Positions 50,101 to 59,730 of a stretch of DNA of 64,000 bases are shown piece by piece (within the stretch, counting starts at the first letter, position 1; the number at the start of each line of letters is the position of its first letter). The position numbers and the translations under genes are program-made. The notes below the pieces were generated by a model. The model searched no databases and was not told the origin of the DNA. It saw nothing but the letters and a program-made list of their open reading frames with translations. Source of the DNA: Nautilus pompilius (lineage: Eukaryota; Mollusca; Cephalopoda; Nautilida; Nautilidae); contig JACATO010001434.1 in assembly GCA_018389105.1 (NCBI GenBank), positions 221,001 through 285,000 on the forward strand, written 5' to 3'.

Positions 50101-53100
50101 TTCTACTGTTGTGGTACAGCATAGTGCTTAATTTTTTTCTCATTTGATTGCAGGCAGAAAAGTTACGGAAGTATCCGCCAACTAAACAGTCCACTCAGCT
50201 GCTGACTTTAGAATTGATTTTTCTCTGGCATGCCCTGTCCACATGCACTGAAGATGAGCTTCTCAAGATGCTCAGAGGTAAGTCAGCTGACAGGCAAGTA
50301 AGGATGCTGCTAATCCACACAGTAAAGTTGAATATTCACCATGCACATCAGCAATACAAAGATCCACTAAAGTCATCTAAATGAGCAGCATATTTTTCTA
50401 CTGTTGCATTTTCAAGCATCTTACTCTTACAATCAATGTTAAACTAACTAATTTGTAATTTCTGGGATCATACTTAGATTCTCGTTTTAATCTTTTCTTC
50501 TTCAAGTTGGTCAGAACTGGTTTGGAAAAATCACCAGAAAATGGCCAGGCACTGATGAGTCTTCTATTGGTCACACCTATCTGTACTATTTAGTACATGT
50601 AGAAGGATGCTGGTCTACATTATCACTTACTCTGGCTACTTGCTTCATTTTCCCATGAAGATGATTTTGTTAGTGAAGCTACCAGCACGAGCCATGTTTG
50701 TTACTTAGTTTGTTTATTTGCTTGGCAACTGATGGAACCCAACAGTGAATTATTTCGTTTTGGTGATGCAGAGGTTTCGAGTGTTCATGCCATGGATCTT
50801 TCGTTATTTAGCTGGTTGGTTGGACAGCAATGGAGAAACATCAAGAAGAATGTCAGTGGCGAGGGGTGTAAGGTGAAAGGTCATCAAGCAGAGTTTGAGC
50901 ATCTGTGGCTGATCAGCATGCAGGTTGGTGTTTTTGCAATCCATTGGCCTGAAGATTGACATCCATGGTGACATGAGGAGGCCAGTGGATTTCTACCATG
51001 AGCTGATACCAAATTTCTTCCATCACATGGCTGATGATTTTAACCGCTACGCCATGCAGAACAGAGGGAGGCAGGCAGACAGAACTGACAATACCTGGTT
51101 GGACACCACCACAAAGATGATAGTGTCTGTAGCAGTAAACATAACTGTACTTCTTTGCTGTCTATTAAAGATTATTGGAGTGAGGACGACATAGTGTTAA
51201 AAGTAATAAGTAGAGAAGATTCAAGAGAGTGAATCGATATTGGCACCTTTTTGGCTACATTTTTTTTAACTTTTGCACTATAAATTAAACATATATTTTT
51301 TTGTTTTTCTGGATATATTTGCTTTTTATTTGAATTACTTAACTGTGATAGGTCACTGGTGCTGTTTGAGTCATTCCATGACTTAATGTTTCTTAATAAT
51401 TTTAATCAGATAGGTACCTTTTGTGCAGCCATCTTGGAAATTGTCTGAACGTTTGTGCATATTAGATATTGTATTTTCAGAACAAGAAAGGATTGAATGT
51501 TGGAATTACATTAATCTGTCTTCAAGCTTTTCTTCCTTTCCCACTACTAATTGATTTCTTTAAAATTATACAAATGGTGAGAGATTTTAATAGTCTAGTT
51601 GGAGTTTAACTGGATCTTCTGCTTTGTTGGCTAATAAAATGTCTTATTATTTTTTCTCAAATAGTGATATCTTTTGTTTTGCTAGTTGTTAGTCTCCGAA
51701 ATTGCAGTGGATCCACACAATTTCACAAATTCCTCACATGAGGAAATTATTTTCATTTATTTCCTTGTGTAAAGAATTCTTTAGCTCAATACATAAGTCA
51801 AAGAACTTGCAATAAATCACAAACAGTTTTACTCATAAAAAAAATTTCAAAACCATGTCAATGACTTTCCAAAACTAAGCAAGATTTTTGCAAAATGTGT
51901 TTAGTAAAACATATAAATTGATGATTTTAAAATGGTCATTCCTAAGTATTTTGTATCCTACATGTCACTGAAATCATAACTCAGAACAATTTAGAATATC
52001 AAATAGCTTTTAGTAAAAATCTGCTTTGAAATACATTTATGTGAGTTGTCTTCTCTTATTTAAACATAGATAGTTACCATTAGAGGGGTGTGACCTCAAA
52101 TCCATGTGGTCAGTTCATTTGTTTAACTTGTCTTTGTACTTACGCAGACATTGTAATAGCAGAGATTTTATTTATGTGCTTCCAGTGTGTGAACAACAGA
52201 CAGACAACAGAGTGTTTCACCTGAAATGTCTTATTGAAGGGGCCATTTATAAAGAGCTACAACAACCTGAGATGGCTGCACAGGTATGAACTTTACACAC
52301 TTTAAAATAAACAGGGTTGGAGAAAACACTATTCAAATGCCATGTTTAAATTAAATAACTTACACTGCATTTATTTGTTTGTTTGTTTTTAAGTTATTTT
52401 TAGGGGGGGATAACTCTGTGGCATTACATAGGCTCTTTCATCAAATTGAAAGATAAAAATAGTACCTAATTACTTCACCCCATTAAATTATCAAAACTGA
52501 ATATGTTGATGCTTTGTTTTGAATAGTAAATAAATATATCTTTACTTTAAGCAGATAAATAAATTGTGGCATCTATCTTTCCTTATAATTTTCTCCTTGC
52601 ATTGCCCATGTAATAAAGTTACTCCACCCTGAACTCTTGAACCAAGGAGCAGCTTTTAAATAAATTTGTGAAGAAAAGAAACAAATAGATAACATACATT
52701 GTGGATGCAAAATAAATAATATTGTTCAACAAATTCTGAATATGTTTTTTAAAAAAAGAACAATCTGAAAAATATAGCTATTTGGCTTAATATGAAGTTA
52801 GCACAGTTTATAAAGTAGTTCATCATATTTTCTTTATTTTCTGTTTTTTTTTTTAGTTTTAATTTATGTAAATTATTGCCAACTTATTTGGAAACAGTTA
52901 AATTTTGTGAAGTGTCTGATACATGATCAAAGAAGTCATTTGATTTCTCATAAATGTTTAACATATACAGTTTATTTATATCAGTAACCTATGTTAAGTG
53001 AAATCCTAATACTGTATATCCATTTAAACCATAATAATTGTTACATAGCCTTGGAAGTCTACCTGTCAGTAAGGTTATGTTTTTGCATCTTGGTAGTGCC

Positions 53101-55236
53101 TGGAAGAAGCTGTTGCCCGCCATCATGGCATGAGGGATGATCACCATGTTGCAGCATTTGCCCTCTATGAATTGGCCTCAATCTACCTCCATGTTCAGAA
53201 TGATGTGAGTTACTGTTTTAATCTCAGCAATCTTGTTGTTTGGAAGAAAAACTTCACCTTTTAAAATTGATTAGGAATTTATAAGTGTAGCAGCTGTCTG
53301 TAGCCTTTATTGGATTAACTCTCTTAGTGAAAGATGAGTATCTAAATCTACTAACCTGGTAACAAAACACGACTCTTAGTGAAGGAAATGAAGTTTAATA
53401 CTTTTTTTTTCTTTTTGAAGATCTGGGGCTACAATTTGTAGATTAGTCTGTGTGGTGGAAGCCCAGGGTTATAGTATGTTGGCCCTTCTCCGATTAAGGA
53501 CATGAGCTTACTTTTAGCTGGAAACCATATCTAGTATGGTTTATCCTTGCTTTTCTGTAACAGCAGGGATTTTATCCACAAACTCCAGTAGAGACCTTGT
53601 AGGTACTTTCCAGTATGTACAACAAGAGGAGACTTCCATGTATGTTCTTGAGCTGAATATCATTTACTTTCAGTTCAAAGCTTTCTAAGTGTGTATGCTG
53701 GTAACCCAACCAGACATGGGTGGGGGGGGGCTAGATAAACACATTTTAAACTTCATTATTACTGAGGTCAAATATTTAACTAATAAAAGAGGAAGAAAAG
53801 TTTAAACAGGAAAATAATGTTAGAAAATTCTCTTTACTTGGATGGATGCTTTCTTTTGATTTTGCTACATTTTCAAACCAACTCTTTTTCATTAGGAATT
53901 TAGCTAGCACTGGATATGAGGCCGTGGATTTGTTTGTTATTGGTCTGCTTTTTATCTGGCTTATGAGAAAATCAAATAAAGCTAATCATCAGAAAGTCAG
54001 TCAATCTCTACCTCCCTGTCTCTTTCTCACTCACACACACACAAAATAGATGATCCACTGTGGTTGCCACATGATATGGCTATTGACATTTTTAAAAAGG
54101 AGTCAGAAAAATATCTAGTTTTTGTGGTGTTTTGTTGTTGTTGCCATTTATCCAATGTTTTTAGCACTAAGGTCACAAATAGCCTTTGTTGATAATTTGT
54201 GCTAATCAAGAGCACTGTAGCTTAAAGTTCTCATGCATTATTTTACATACATATCTTTTATCTTTTAAATAAATAGGATGCTCTAGGGATGTGTTAAGGA
54301 CCTTTTAAAAAAATGCTTTTAATTTTCTAATAAAATTATCGAGTAACTTTTATTTGTAGAAACAGTAATAATAATTCTAACTAATTTTTTGGTAAAATTT
54401 TTTTTTTTTTTTTTTACTAGTTTTATTTTATTGCTACACCATTTTACTCTCTTGTTTCTTTCAGTGTGCCAAAGCTACTTGTACATTATTATCAATCAAG
54501 GTGAGTAGAAATACATGAAACACATACTGCTGCATGTCTTTTTTATGGTCAGGTAATGTCTTTAACCTGTGTAATATATTAAGAGAAAACAACATTATCA
54601 TCTACACAGTTAAATTATTGCCAGGCATTAGGTTCCTTGCTACCATATATTTCAAGATACAGCCAAGCTTTGTTTGTCTGTCACATAGACCACCCTAGTG
54701 GTTTCTGAAAGTTGCTTGGTTGGGAGGACTATGGGTGGGGGCTGTTTGGACCAAATCTACTTTTATGAACGATGCTTAGCTATTGTCTTTTATCTCTACC
54801 TGTTGCCATTATCTGGGCTTATTTCTTGAGAAGATTGACGAAGTAGTTGCTAGGTGGCAGATGTTGTGGTCACAAGTTTAGACTGCAGAGCCTGCTCATC
54901 TTCAACTAGTCTTCCTCCCACAACTAAAAAATGTAGGGTTCCAGTAGGGATTTTCCTGCCAAAGTTGGAAGTTCGAGCTCACATGGCATAGGATTGGCAA
55001 CATTTGATTAGCGGACAACTGTGGATCTATGCCCTCTCACCAGGTTTGTAGGTATCAGTCTACAAAAAAAGGGAAGAAAAATGTACATATGAGTTCTGTC
55101 GTTTTTAATGTTATGTGTTGTAATTTTGGTTTTTTTTTTTATTACTTTTTAGGAGAGATACAAAGACTATGATTTTGAAAACAGACTAACAGTGCGTATA
55201 AATAACTCCTTGAAACACCTGAAATCAGTTGGCTAA
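23035..55236 (+). CDS. TTC39C: TTC39C, tetratricopeptide repeat protein 39C, 14 coding exons, complete
   Basis: Exons 23035-23177, 27932-27980, 40723-40860, 42674-43232, 44758-44855, 46857-46950, 48318-48372, 49054-49106, 49934-50043, 50154-50277, 52186-52283, 53097-53204, 54465-54500, 55153-55236. All phases agree and the joined length is 1749 nt, 582 aa, against about 583 for human TTC39C. Diagnostic stretches: GIHMMLNNGFLEARDLF and SPLMHAGSSFLSFM (exons 1-2), RQVIVADSLLYQAILTF, SSYIKGGWLLRRAWK, FGYGTFQLCVSMVPP, DMKAPLAVLALLWYHTVLRP (exon 4), QREIELMCLYEIG, KRKNNQIEAFASRR and the C-terminal DYDFENRLTVRI. The family (TTC39/Iml2-like) is an array of TPR helix pairs; TTC39C function is poorly defined in my knowledge, with ciliary and lipid roles suggested for relatives. 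Intron 2 is 12.7 kb. Exon 6 uses an AAG acceptor (TTTTCTGTAAG). No membrane segment or signal peptide. Head to head with GEMIN7. Confidence 0.95.
23184..23249 (+). repeat. Composite trinucleotide repeat just after TTC39C exon 1
   Basis: Successive TCA, TTA, TTG and TCG triplet runs begin 7 nt after the exon 1 donor GT. They look like one drifting triplet tract (N-T-N variants) and are likely unstable in length. Confidence 0.85.
23728..25528 (+). repeat. 38-bp homopyrimidine-biased minisatellite, about 45-50 units
   Basis: The unit is CCCAGCTATTTCCCCAGG followed by TTTTCCCCTTCCTTCCCCAT (38 bp). Variants: AGCTATT or AGCGATT; TTCATT or TTCCTT; and a 30-bp short form lacking TTTTCCCC. Short forms recur through 23880-24950 and are nearly always followed by an AGCGATT unit, giving a loose 4-5-unit higher-order pattern. 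The right end (25260-25528) is more uniform. One 619-codon plus-strand ORF spans it only because the unit has no stop in any plus frame; it lies in an intron and I do not call it a protein. The minus strand has repeated GGG/GGGG runs able to form G-quadruplexes. Confidence 0.97.
25529..27931 (+). other. Rest of TTC39C intron 1
   Basis: AT-rich intron between the minisatellite and exon 2. It contains the 127-bp tandem duplication at 27444-27697. No other gene recognised. Confidence 0.5.
27444..27697 (+). repeat. 127-bp tandem duplication, two near-identical units
   Basis: Units 27444-27570 and 27571-27697 differ at one base I can find (A at 27485, C at 27612). Each carries the same short open segment ending VPIGEF-stop, and each unit ends TTTGTTTCAACCAGCAT, which includes a passable splice acceptor. 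Near identity implies a recent event or gene conversion. Confidence 0.95.
29202..30834 (-). mobile_element. Tc1-like transposon, near full length, inactivated
   Basis: Flanked by TA (29200-29201, 30835-30836). Ends are CAGTACTGG on the left and, inverted, CAGTGGTGGCC on the right; length 1633 bp, typical for Tc1. Reading the minus strand from about 30330 down gives broken transposase blocks: KTLKRLRKTDTVD, a YRQILIHHAILSGRH segment, an FQHD...PKHT-like region with a frame break at about 29630-29645, VVKNYLELKEVDGTL, PVQSPDMN and MKSKCHALYKVKDSHTEYL. Multiple stops show it cannot make transposase. A (CA)n tract abuts the left end. Confidence 0.8.
32460..32625 (-). repeat. SINE-like repeat, copy B
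   Basis: The minus strand has an A-box-like GTGGTAAACTACTGG (about 32595-32609) and a B-box-like GCTCAATTC (32562-32570). The body block at 32467-32513 (TCTAAAAAATGAAGAGTTCC) is shared with copies A, C and D. Best preserved copy for the head plus body arrangement. Confidence 0.6.
37025..37390 (+). repeat. Degenerate tandem repeat, period about 123 bp, three units
   Basis: The phrase (A)AGAAAGTC..AGCTATATAGAA recurs near 37051, 37172 and 37297 (spacing 121 and 125), each preceded by TTGTTTGT/CT..GTGGTTT-like words. Strongly diverged. Confidence 0.5.
39017..40302 (-). mobile_element. mariner element copy 2, full length (1286 bp), inactivated
   Basis: Flanked by TA (39015-39016, 40303-40304). 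Termini are TTAGGTTGTTACAAAGTTTT and, inverted, TTAGGTCATTACAAAAGTTT. Minus-strand transposase fragments in order: KLDKWVPHKLNE (HTH end, about 39749), TCDEKWIL (first catalytic Asp), GPILFHDNSCPH (second Asp), YSPDLSPTD (third Asp, 34 residues on when one frame slip is allowed), which is the mariner D,D34D pattern. At least three frame or stop breaks separate them. Same family and orientation as copy 1. Confidence 0.9.
40861..42673 (+). other. TTC39C intron 3
   Basis: A possible exon-like stretch at 42172-42232 does not fit the flanking phases (see rejected). Otherwise nothing recognised. Confidence 0.5.
43233..44757 (+). other. TTC39C intron 4
   Basis: Non-coding, AT-rich; no element recognised. 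Confidence 0.5.
44856..46856 (+). other. TTC39C intron 5, with a non-LTR remnant
   Basis: Contains the CR1/L2-like fragment at 45889-46400 on the minus strand. The rest is unremarkable. Confidence 0.5.
45889..46400 (-). mobile_element. CR1/L2-like non-LTR retrotransposon, 3' end of ORF2
   Basis: The minus strand, ending at TAG (45889-45891), reads NFFSNRAANT then a stop in place of Trp, then SSLPCAVV..GGVSSFKNGLESQFERKG. This matches the NFFS.R..N.WN.LP..VV......FK..LD C-terminal signature of CR1/L2/Jockey-type reverse transcriptase ORFs. Further upstream (about 46150-46200) is a decayed LSLRLQE-like segment. 5'-truncated and full of stops, the usual state of old LINE copies. The left limit is the ORF end; the right limit is approximate. 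Confidence 0.65.
46951..48317 (+). other. TTC39C intron 6
   Basis: Non-coding; nothing recognised. Confidence 0.5.
48373..49933 (+). other. TTC39C introns 7 and 8
   Basis: Separated by exon 8 (49054-49106). A (TTG)8 tract lies at 49251-49274. No element recognised. Confidence 0.5.
50278..52185 (+). other. TTC39C intron 10, with a piggyBac remnant
   Basis: Holds the piggyBac-like coding remnant at about 50730-51225; the remainder is AT-rich and featureless. Confidence 0.5.
50730..51225 (+). mobile_element. piggyBac-like transposase N-terminal remnant
   Basis: Plus-strand reading in shifting frames gives RRPVDFYHELIPNFFHHMAD then FNRYAMQNRGR and W.DTT (50979-51118). This resembles the piggyBac (DDE_Tnp_1_7) start P.DFF..F........TN.YA.Q......W..VT. 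A frameshift later, KDYWSEDDIVL (51168-51200) matches the LP.L.DYWS segment of the same family. The catalytic aspartates are not seen, so only the N-terminal part remains. Confidence 0.6.
52284..53096 (+). other. TTC39C intron 11
   Basis: Non-coding AT-rich sequence, nothing recognised. Confidence 0.5.
53205..54464 (+). other. TTC39C intron 12
   Basis: Non-coding; a T run of about 20 at 54397-54416 precedes the acceptor. Confidence 0.5.
54501..55152 (+). other. TTC39C intron 13 with SINE copy C
   Basis: Short last intron; contains the SINE-like repeat at 54855-55030. Confidence 0.5.
54855..55030 (+). repeat. SINE-like repeat, copy C (opposite orientation)
   Basis: The block 54911-54960 (CTCCCACAACTAAAAAATG then GTTCCAGTAGGGATTTTC) matches the bodies of copies A and B read on the minus strand, so this copy is on the plus strand. 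The tRNA-like head is less clear than in copies B and D. Confidence 0.5.
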
Positions 55237-58200
55237 CCATGAGGCAGAGAATTCAGTTTGAATATAATACATCAAGGAAAAGTCCTAGTGTGCATGTTGG
55301 TGGCTGCCATTTCAGATCCAAACCAGTTCCAGTTTTGAGTCGTTGAACTTAATATTCCAAAGGTCTAATGGTGCCAATTCAGAAGAATTTGTGTATGTAC
55401 ACAGGCAGTGTATACGTACTTCACATTTGTTAGGATGAGAAAATGTTTGCTTTACTGACTGCAGTGGTTATTTTCATATCTGCTGTTGACTTTATTATCT
55501 TGCAACACATTCCCAGAACAGAAACCTTTAGGTGTGATAGGCCGAGATGGAAGTAGCTATGGCTGTTTGTAATGTTTACTTTCATAACTTAAGTGTGTTG
55601 CTAAACAATTCTGGATTCTGTCCATGTACTCAGCCATCTATAGAACATGAAAAGATGTACAGTCAGAGAGAGAAAAAGTTGTCATTCTTTTAAGTTTTTA
55701 TTTTTTATTTTTTACAACCGTTGTTGTGCCAACATAAGTGAATTTAGCTAGAAGATGGTTCTTGTACGATTGATTGGAGAACAAGGTTAAATGACAACAG
55801 ACAATCAAAGAACAGAAGAAAGTATTTATTACATTACTTATTACAGCAAACCTCTGCATAGCATATGATGTTAAATGGTTCTTACCCCTGCAGACATGCA
55901 TACAGATATTTTATAACATAATATATCTGATAGTTTTGATAAAAAGAATTCTTAGATACTGGTTTGCTTCATTTTCTTGTTTCTGTTTAATTTTAAAAAT
56001 AATTTGAAATGTTTACCTTATTTTTGATTATAAGAACAGCTTACCAGATGACTGCTTGCCAATAAGAGTTTTATTTTCATTAAGATAGGGGACAGCTTTT
56101 AACCCTTCTTGTTGTGCGTTGATAAAAGATTGGTATCTGGATGTCTGTAACCTTGGGTTTGACTTAAATTTGAGTTTTCTGAATTTTGTTTTAGATTTTT
56201 GATGACGTATAACATGAAAAATTTGTTTATTGATCCTGGTTTCTGTCTGTTTTAGTGAAATATCAGTATTTGTCATCTTGTGTCACTAAAGGTTAGAGGT
56301 CAAAGAACTTTACTCTGCAGTTAAGTTCAAGGTTTTCAAACAGTTAATCCATCTCCTAGTACTAAGGATGTTCAAACAAAACCTGGCTGAATTCATTACT
56401 AATGAAGAGTATTTATAATCAATGTCCTGATTTGATGCATGATCAGTGTCCGTTTTAACAAAGGCTGATGTACACTTCCACATAATTTTGATTAGGATGC
56501 ATTACTATTGAAGGTCACTTTTTCTGTTGAATGACCTGTAAGAAGTTTCTAAGTCCAGGTTTATCTTGTTTGTTTCTTTTCACTCTATTCCACTTGATGT
56601 TATCAGGTAGGGAGCTTGTCTATGCCCTACCTTTTTGTACTTTAATCTTTTGCAGTAGCCCTTTCAGAAGAATGTGACTCAGAGGCAAGGCTGCTAAGTT
56701 ATTTCAGGGATGTAGAAACTCAGATAAGTGCAGTTTTCAAAATATTATTTTGTGTCCAACCCATTTTTCATGATTTGCTCTTTTCGTATTTTGAAAAATT
56801 CTGTTACTAGGGTTTTATTCAGGTTTTCTCTGCCACTTAAAATTCCCTATTTCTATTTTTGGTTATAACTTTTCCCTAAAACAAAATTGCACTCCTATAT
56901 CATCAGTAGCATACACAGCCACGTATGACTGGAAGCACTAGAGAGATTTTAAAACCTGTTGTCAATAATCGAAACACCACTAAAAAAAAAAAAAAAAAAA
57001 ATTCTCAAAGCATTTGGGGTTTCATTTACTTTAACATTTCCTTGGACATATTGTTATGTGAACTTAGACAAAACCTTTCGCAGTTTAGGGGCATCAAGCA
57101 AGTATTGTGGCAGCGTTTCTTTTATTTCGTGAGAGTTTTAACATTCCTTGTTGTGTTTGTTTACTTTGTTGTGTTCCAATTGAAAACTTGAGCATTTGAG
57201 CTTTTGTACATTCTAACTTCTAGTCAAAAGTTTTCATATTAAAATATAGCAGCTGCATTTCAGTTGTTATTCTAGTAAAACATTTAAGTAATATTGTAAT
57301 TTTATGAAATCATATGGTAATCTGAAGACTTCAGCATGAACTGTAGCCGAAATGGTCATTGCCAGGCTAAGGTGGTGGTGGTATGGACTACATAGCAAAA
57401 TGTCACATTTTGCATGTTGTAAAACCAACTAAACATTCAGTTTTGTCTTATTTCTCAACTTAAAAAAAATCTATATACTTGAGTTGTGAAATTTTATTTT
57501 ATTTGATTCGGTATATGCCTTTAAAGAAATGAGATTTCACTCTTCTACCCCATGTGACGATTGAGCTCCTGGATCGTGCTATAGAGATTAGTCTTTGAAG
57601 AATTTTACTTTGTTTTAATGTCAGAGCATCATTTCAAATCAAAACTACCACAGGGTTTTTCAAGGATATTTTTAAGTAAAAGATAAAGATGAGAAATAAC
57701 TTTTTTTTTGTTAAACATTTTATTTTCAATTTACAAAATGTTAATGTTGACTTCAGACAAGTTATTAGATTTTGAAGAGACTCAGGCACACTTGAAATAG
57801 TATGTTCAAACTCTAATATGACCTCTTTCCATCACGTTTTGGAGTTAATGTTTAACTTGTACTTCTTTTCAAATGTAACCCAAAGCATTTCTGTATTCTT
57901 GTATATTATGCTGTTAATCCAAAAGTATCACAAGAGCTATCTGTGTTTTAAAAAAAAAAAAGCTACATTCTTGTCACATCTGTAGTTGGCAGTTATCTAA
58001 ATACCTAACAGGTAAAAGCTGCCCTCAGTTAGTCCTGTTGTCAGGCAGCATGCTGATTATGTCATTAGGTTTGCTATTGGTGTACACACCTGGTCATGCT
58101 AATCTTGGACTGGGATATCAAGACATCGGAAATCATTTACAGAGTATAGAGGCAGGGATCTGACTACTACCCATGGCATACTCCATGAGAACCGTTAGCT

Positions 58201-59730
58201 GCAGTTGTGGAAGAATTTTTAAAAAAATTGTTCAGAAATTTCCATTAATTCATTGGTCTGGACCGAGAAACAAATATAAAAACTTTTTTTTTTTTCTTTT
58301 TTTTTTAATGTGCAGCAACTGATGAGAAAAACTAGTTCCCAAAAATGCTTCAAGACTAATATTAAAAGATTGTTAATGCTGGTTTTGGATTTCCAGGGAC
58401 ATTCAAAGGAAACTTGGTTAAATGCCATTATGGTGACGCTTTCAGTCGGGTTTCATTTGAATGTCCATAGTATGATTCTAGTTGTGATACCAGAAGAGAG
58501 TCGGTCCAGCTACAGCATCTTTAGCTGCTGCTGAAAAGCAGCTAGAAGTGTTTCAGGATTTACATTGCAGTTAGCTTTGCAGCATTGCCAGTCCAAGAAA
58601 CCCTCCAGCTAGAATGGAGGGATTATGTACATGTAAAATATTAAATATTTGATCTCCTTTTTATTGTTTAAGAAATTATGTATTTTTATCCCCTCCCCTA
58701 TTTCAGTTGTACTTTGTTGTCTTGACACTTTCATGAATGCCAGTGTTTAGCTCTTGGTGGTTATAGTTTAAATGATTGTTAAAACAGGCAATTTATTGAA
58801 GGGACTGCTATTAGTGCATGAATTTTAAAAAATATATTACCAGTCTCTATTTTTCCTTTTCCTCGTTTCTTCTTTTTTTTCCCTGTGAAAATAAACTGGG
58901 TTTCCTTGATTGAGAACTGATCTAATAGCGTTTGACATACCAGCTTGTTTGTTTTTTTTTTAAGTCTTTTTACTGTACAGAGATGAAGCTATTTGTAAAA
59001 AAATATGGAACATTCCAGGGTGTATAAATTTTTAATGTTTCTGACTGTACTGGCTAAAATGATTTGGAGAAGGTGAAGTATCTGTTAAGTTTGAAAGTGC
59101 TGACCAAGCTTTCTGTTTAGTGTTGATCAGTAATGTATGTAATGTAATAATCTCTTTCTGGGTCATTGTCAGCACATGGTTTGGGAAACCAACCAGGCGG
59201 TTAGTCTGGTACTTAGGCTCTGCAAAAATTAAGGGACTGGCTACTTCATCAAGGTGCAGCAAATGACTGAGCAAGAAGTCCATACTAGAAGTTTGTTTAG
59301 CTGTGATAGGAAACCCATACAGATCAGTACAGAAGTATTCTATGGGGAGATTTCCAGGCCAAGCCAGATCCCAACAGAAATTGAACCAAGACTGTAATTT
59401 CTGGCAGGCTGGTGTGCTACACCTCGTTTAGTGCCAGTGAAAATTAAGCTTTTTGGGATTTCCTTATTTTTACATCCTGAATTTTAATTTTCCTGTTTGC
59501 AGTGCCAAGTTTGTTTGATATTTTAGCTAATGTTTGAAATTGTATGGCTTGAGTTGATTTGTAATATATGTCTGTAAATACTACACGCACATATACTCTC
59601 TCCTTTCCTCCTTCCCTGTACTGACGTCACCTCTCTCTTTCTCTCTCTCGCACATGCACTGTGAATGAACAATTTTATATGTAATATGAGTTTGTTTTTA
59701 TTGATGAACACACAAAATTAAAAAATAAAT
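55237..59730 (+). other. Probable TTC39C 3' UTR and downstream region
   Basis: No coding exon follows the stop at 55234-55236. Candidate AATAAA signals lie at 58890-58895 and 59724-59729, so the 3' UTR could exceed 3 kb; the true site cannot be told from sequence. An 82-codon minus ORF at 56028-56276 has no recognised homology. Confidence 0.4.
59282..59430 (-). repeat. SINE-like repeat, copy D
   Basis: The minus strand shows an A box TAGCACACCAG (59409-59419) and a B box GGTTCAATTTC (59377-59387), spaced as in a tRNA. These are followed by a body ending GGGTTTCCTATCACAGCTAA (about 59298-59317), which aligns with GGGTTTCCTCCCAAGTCTAA of copy B. It lies in the probable 3' UTR of TTC39C, antisense. 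Confidence 0.6.

Noticed and set aside
56028-56276. 82-codon antisense ORF in the TTC39C 3' UTR
   Set aside because: No homology recognised and no splice or promoter context.
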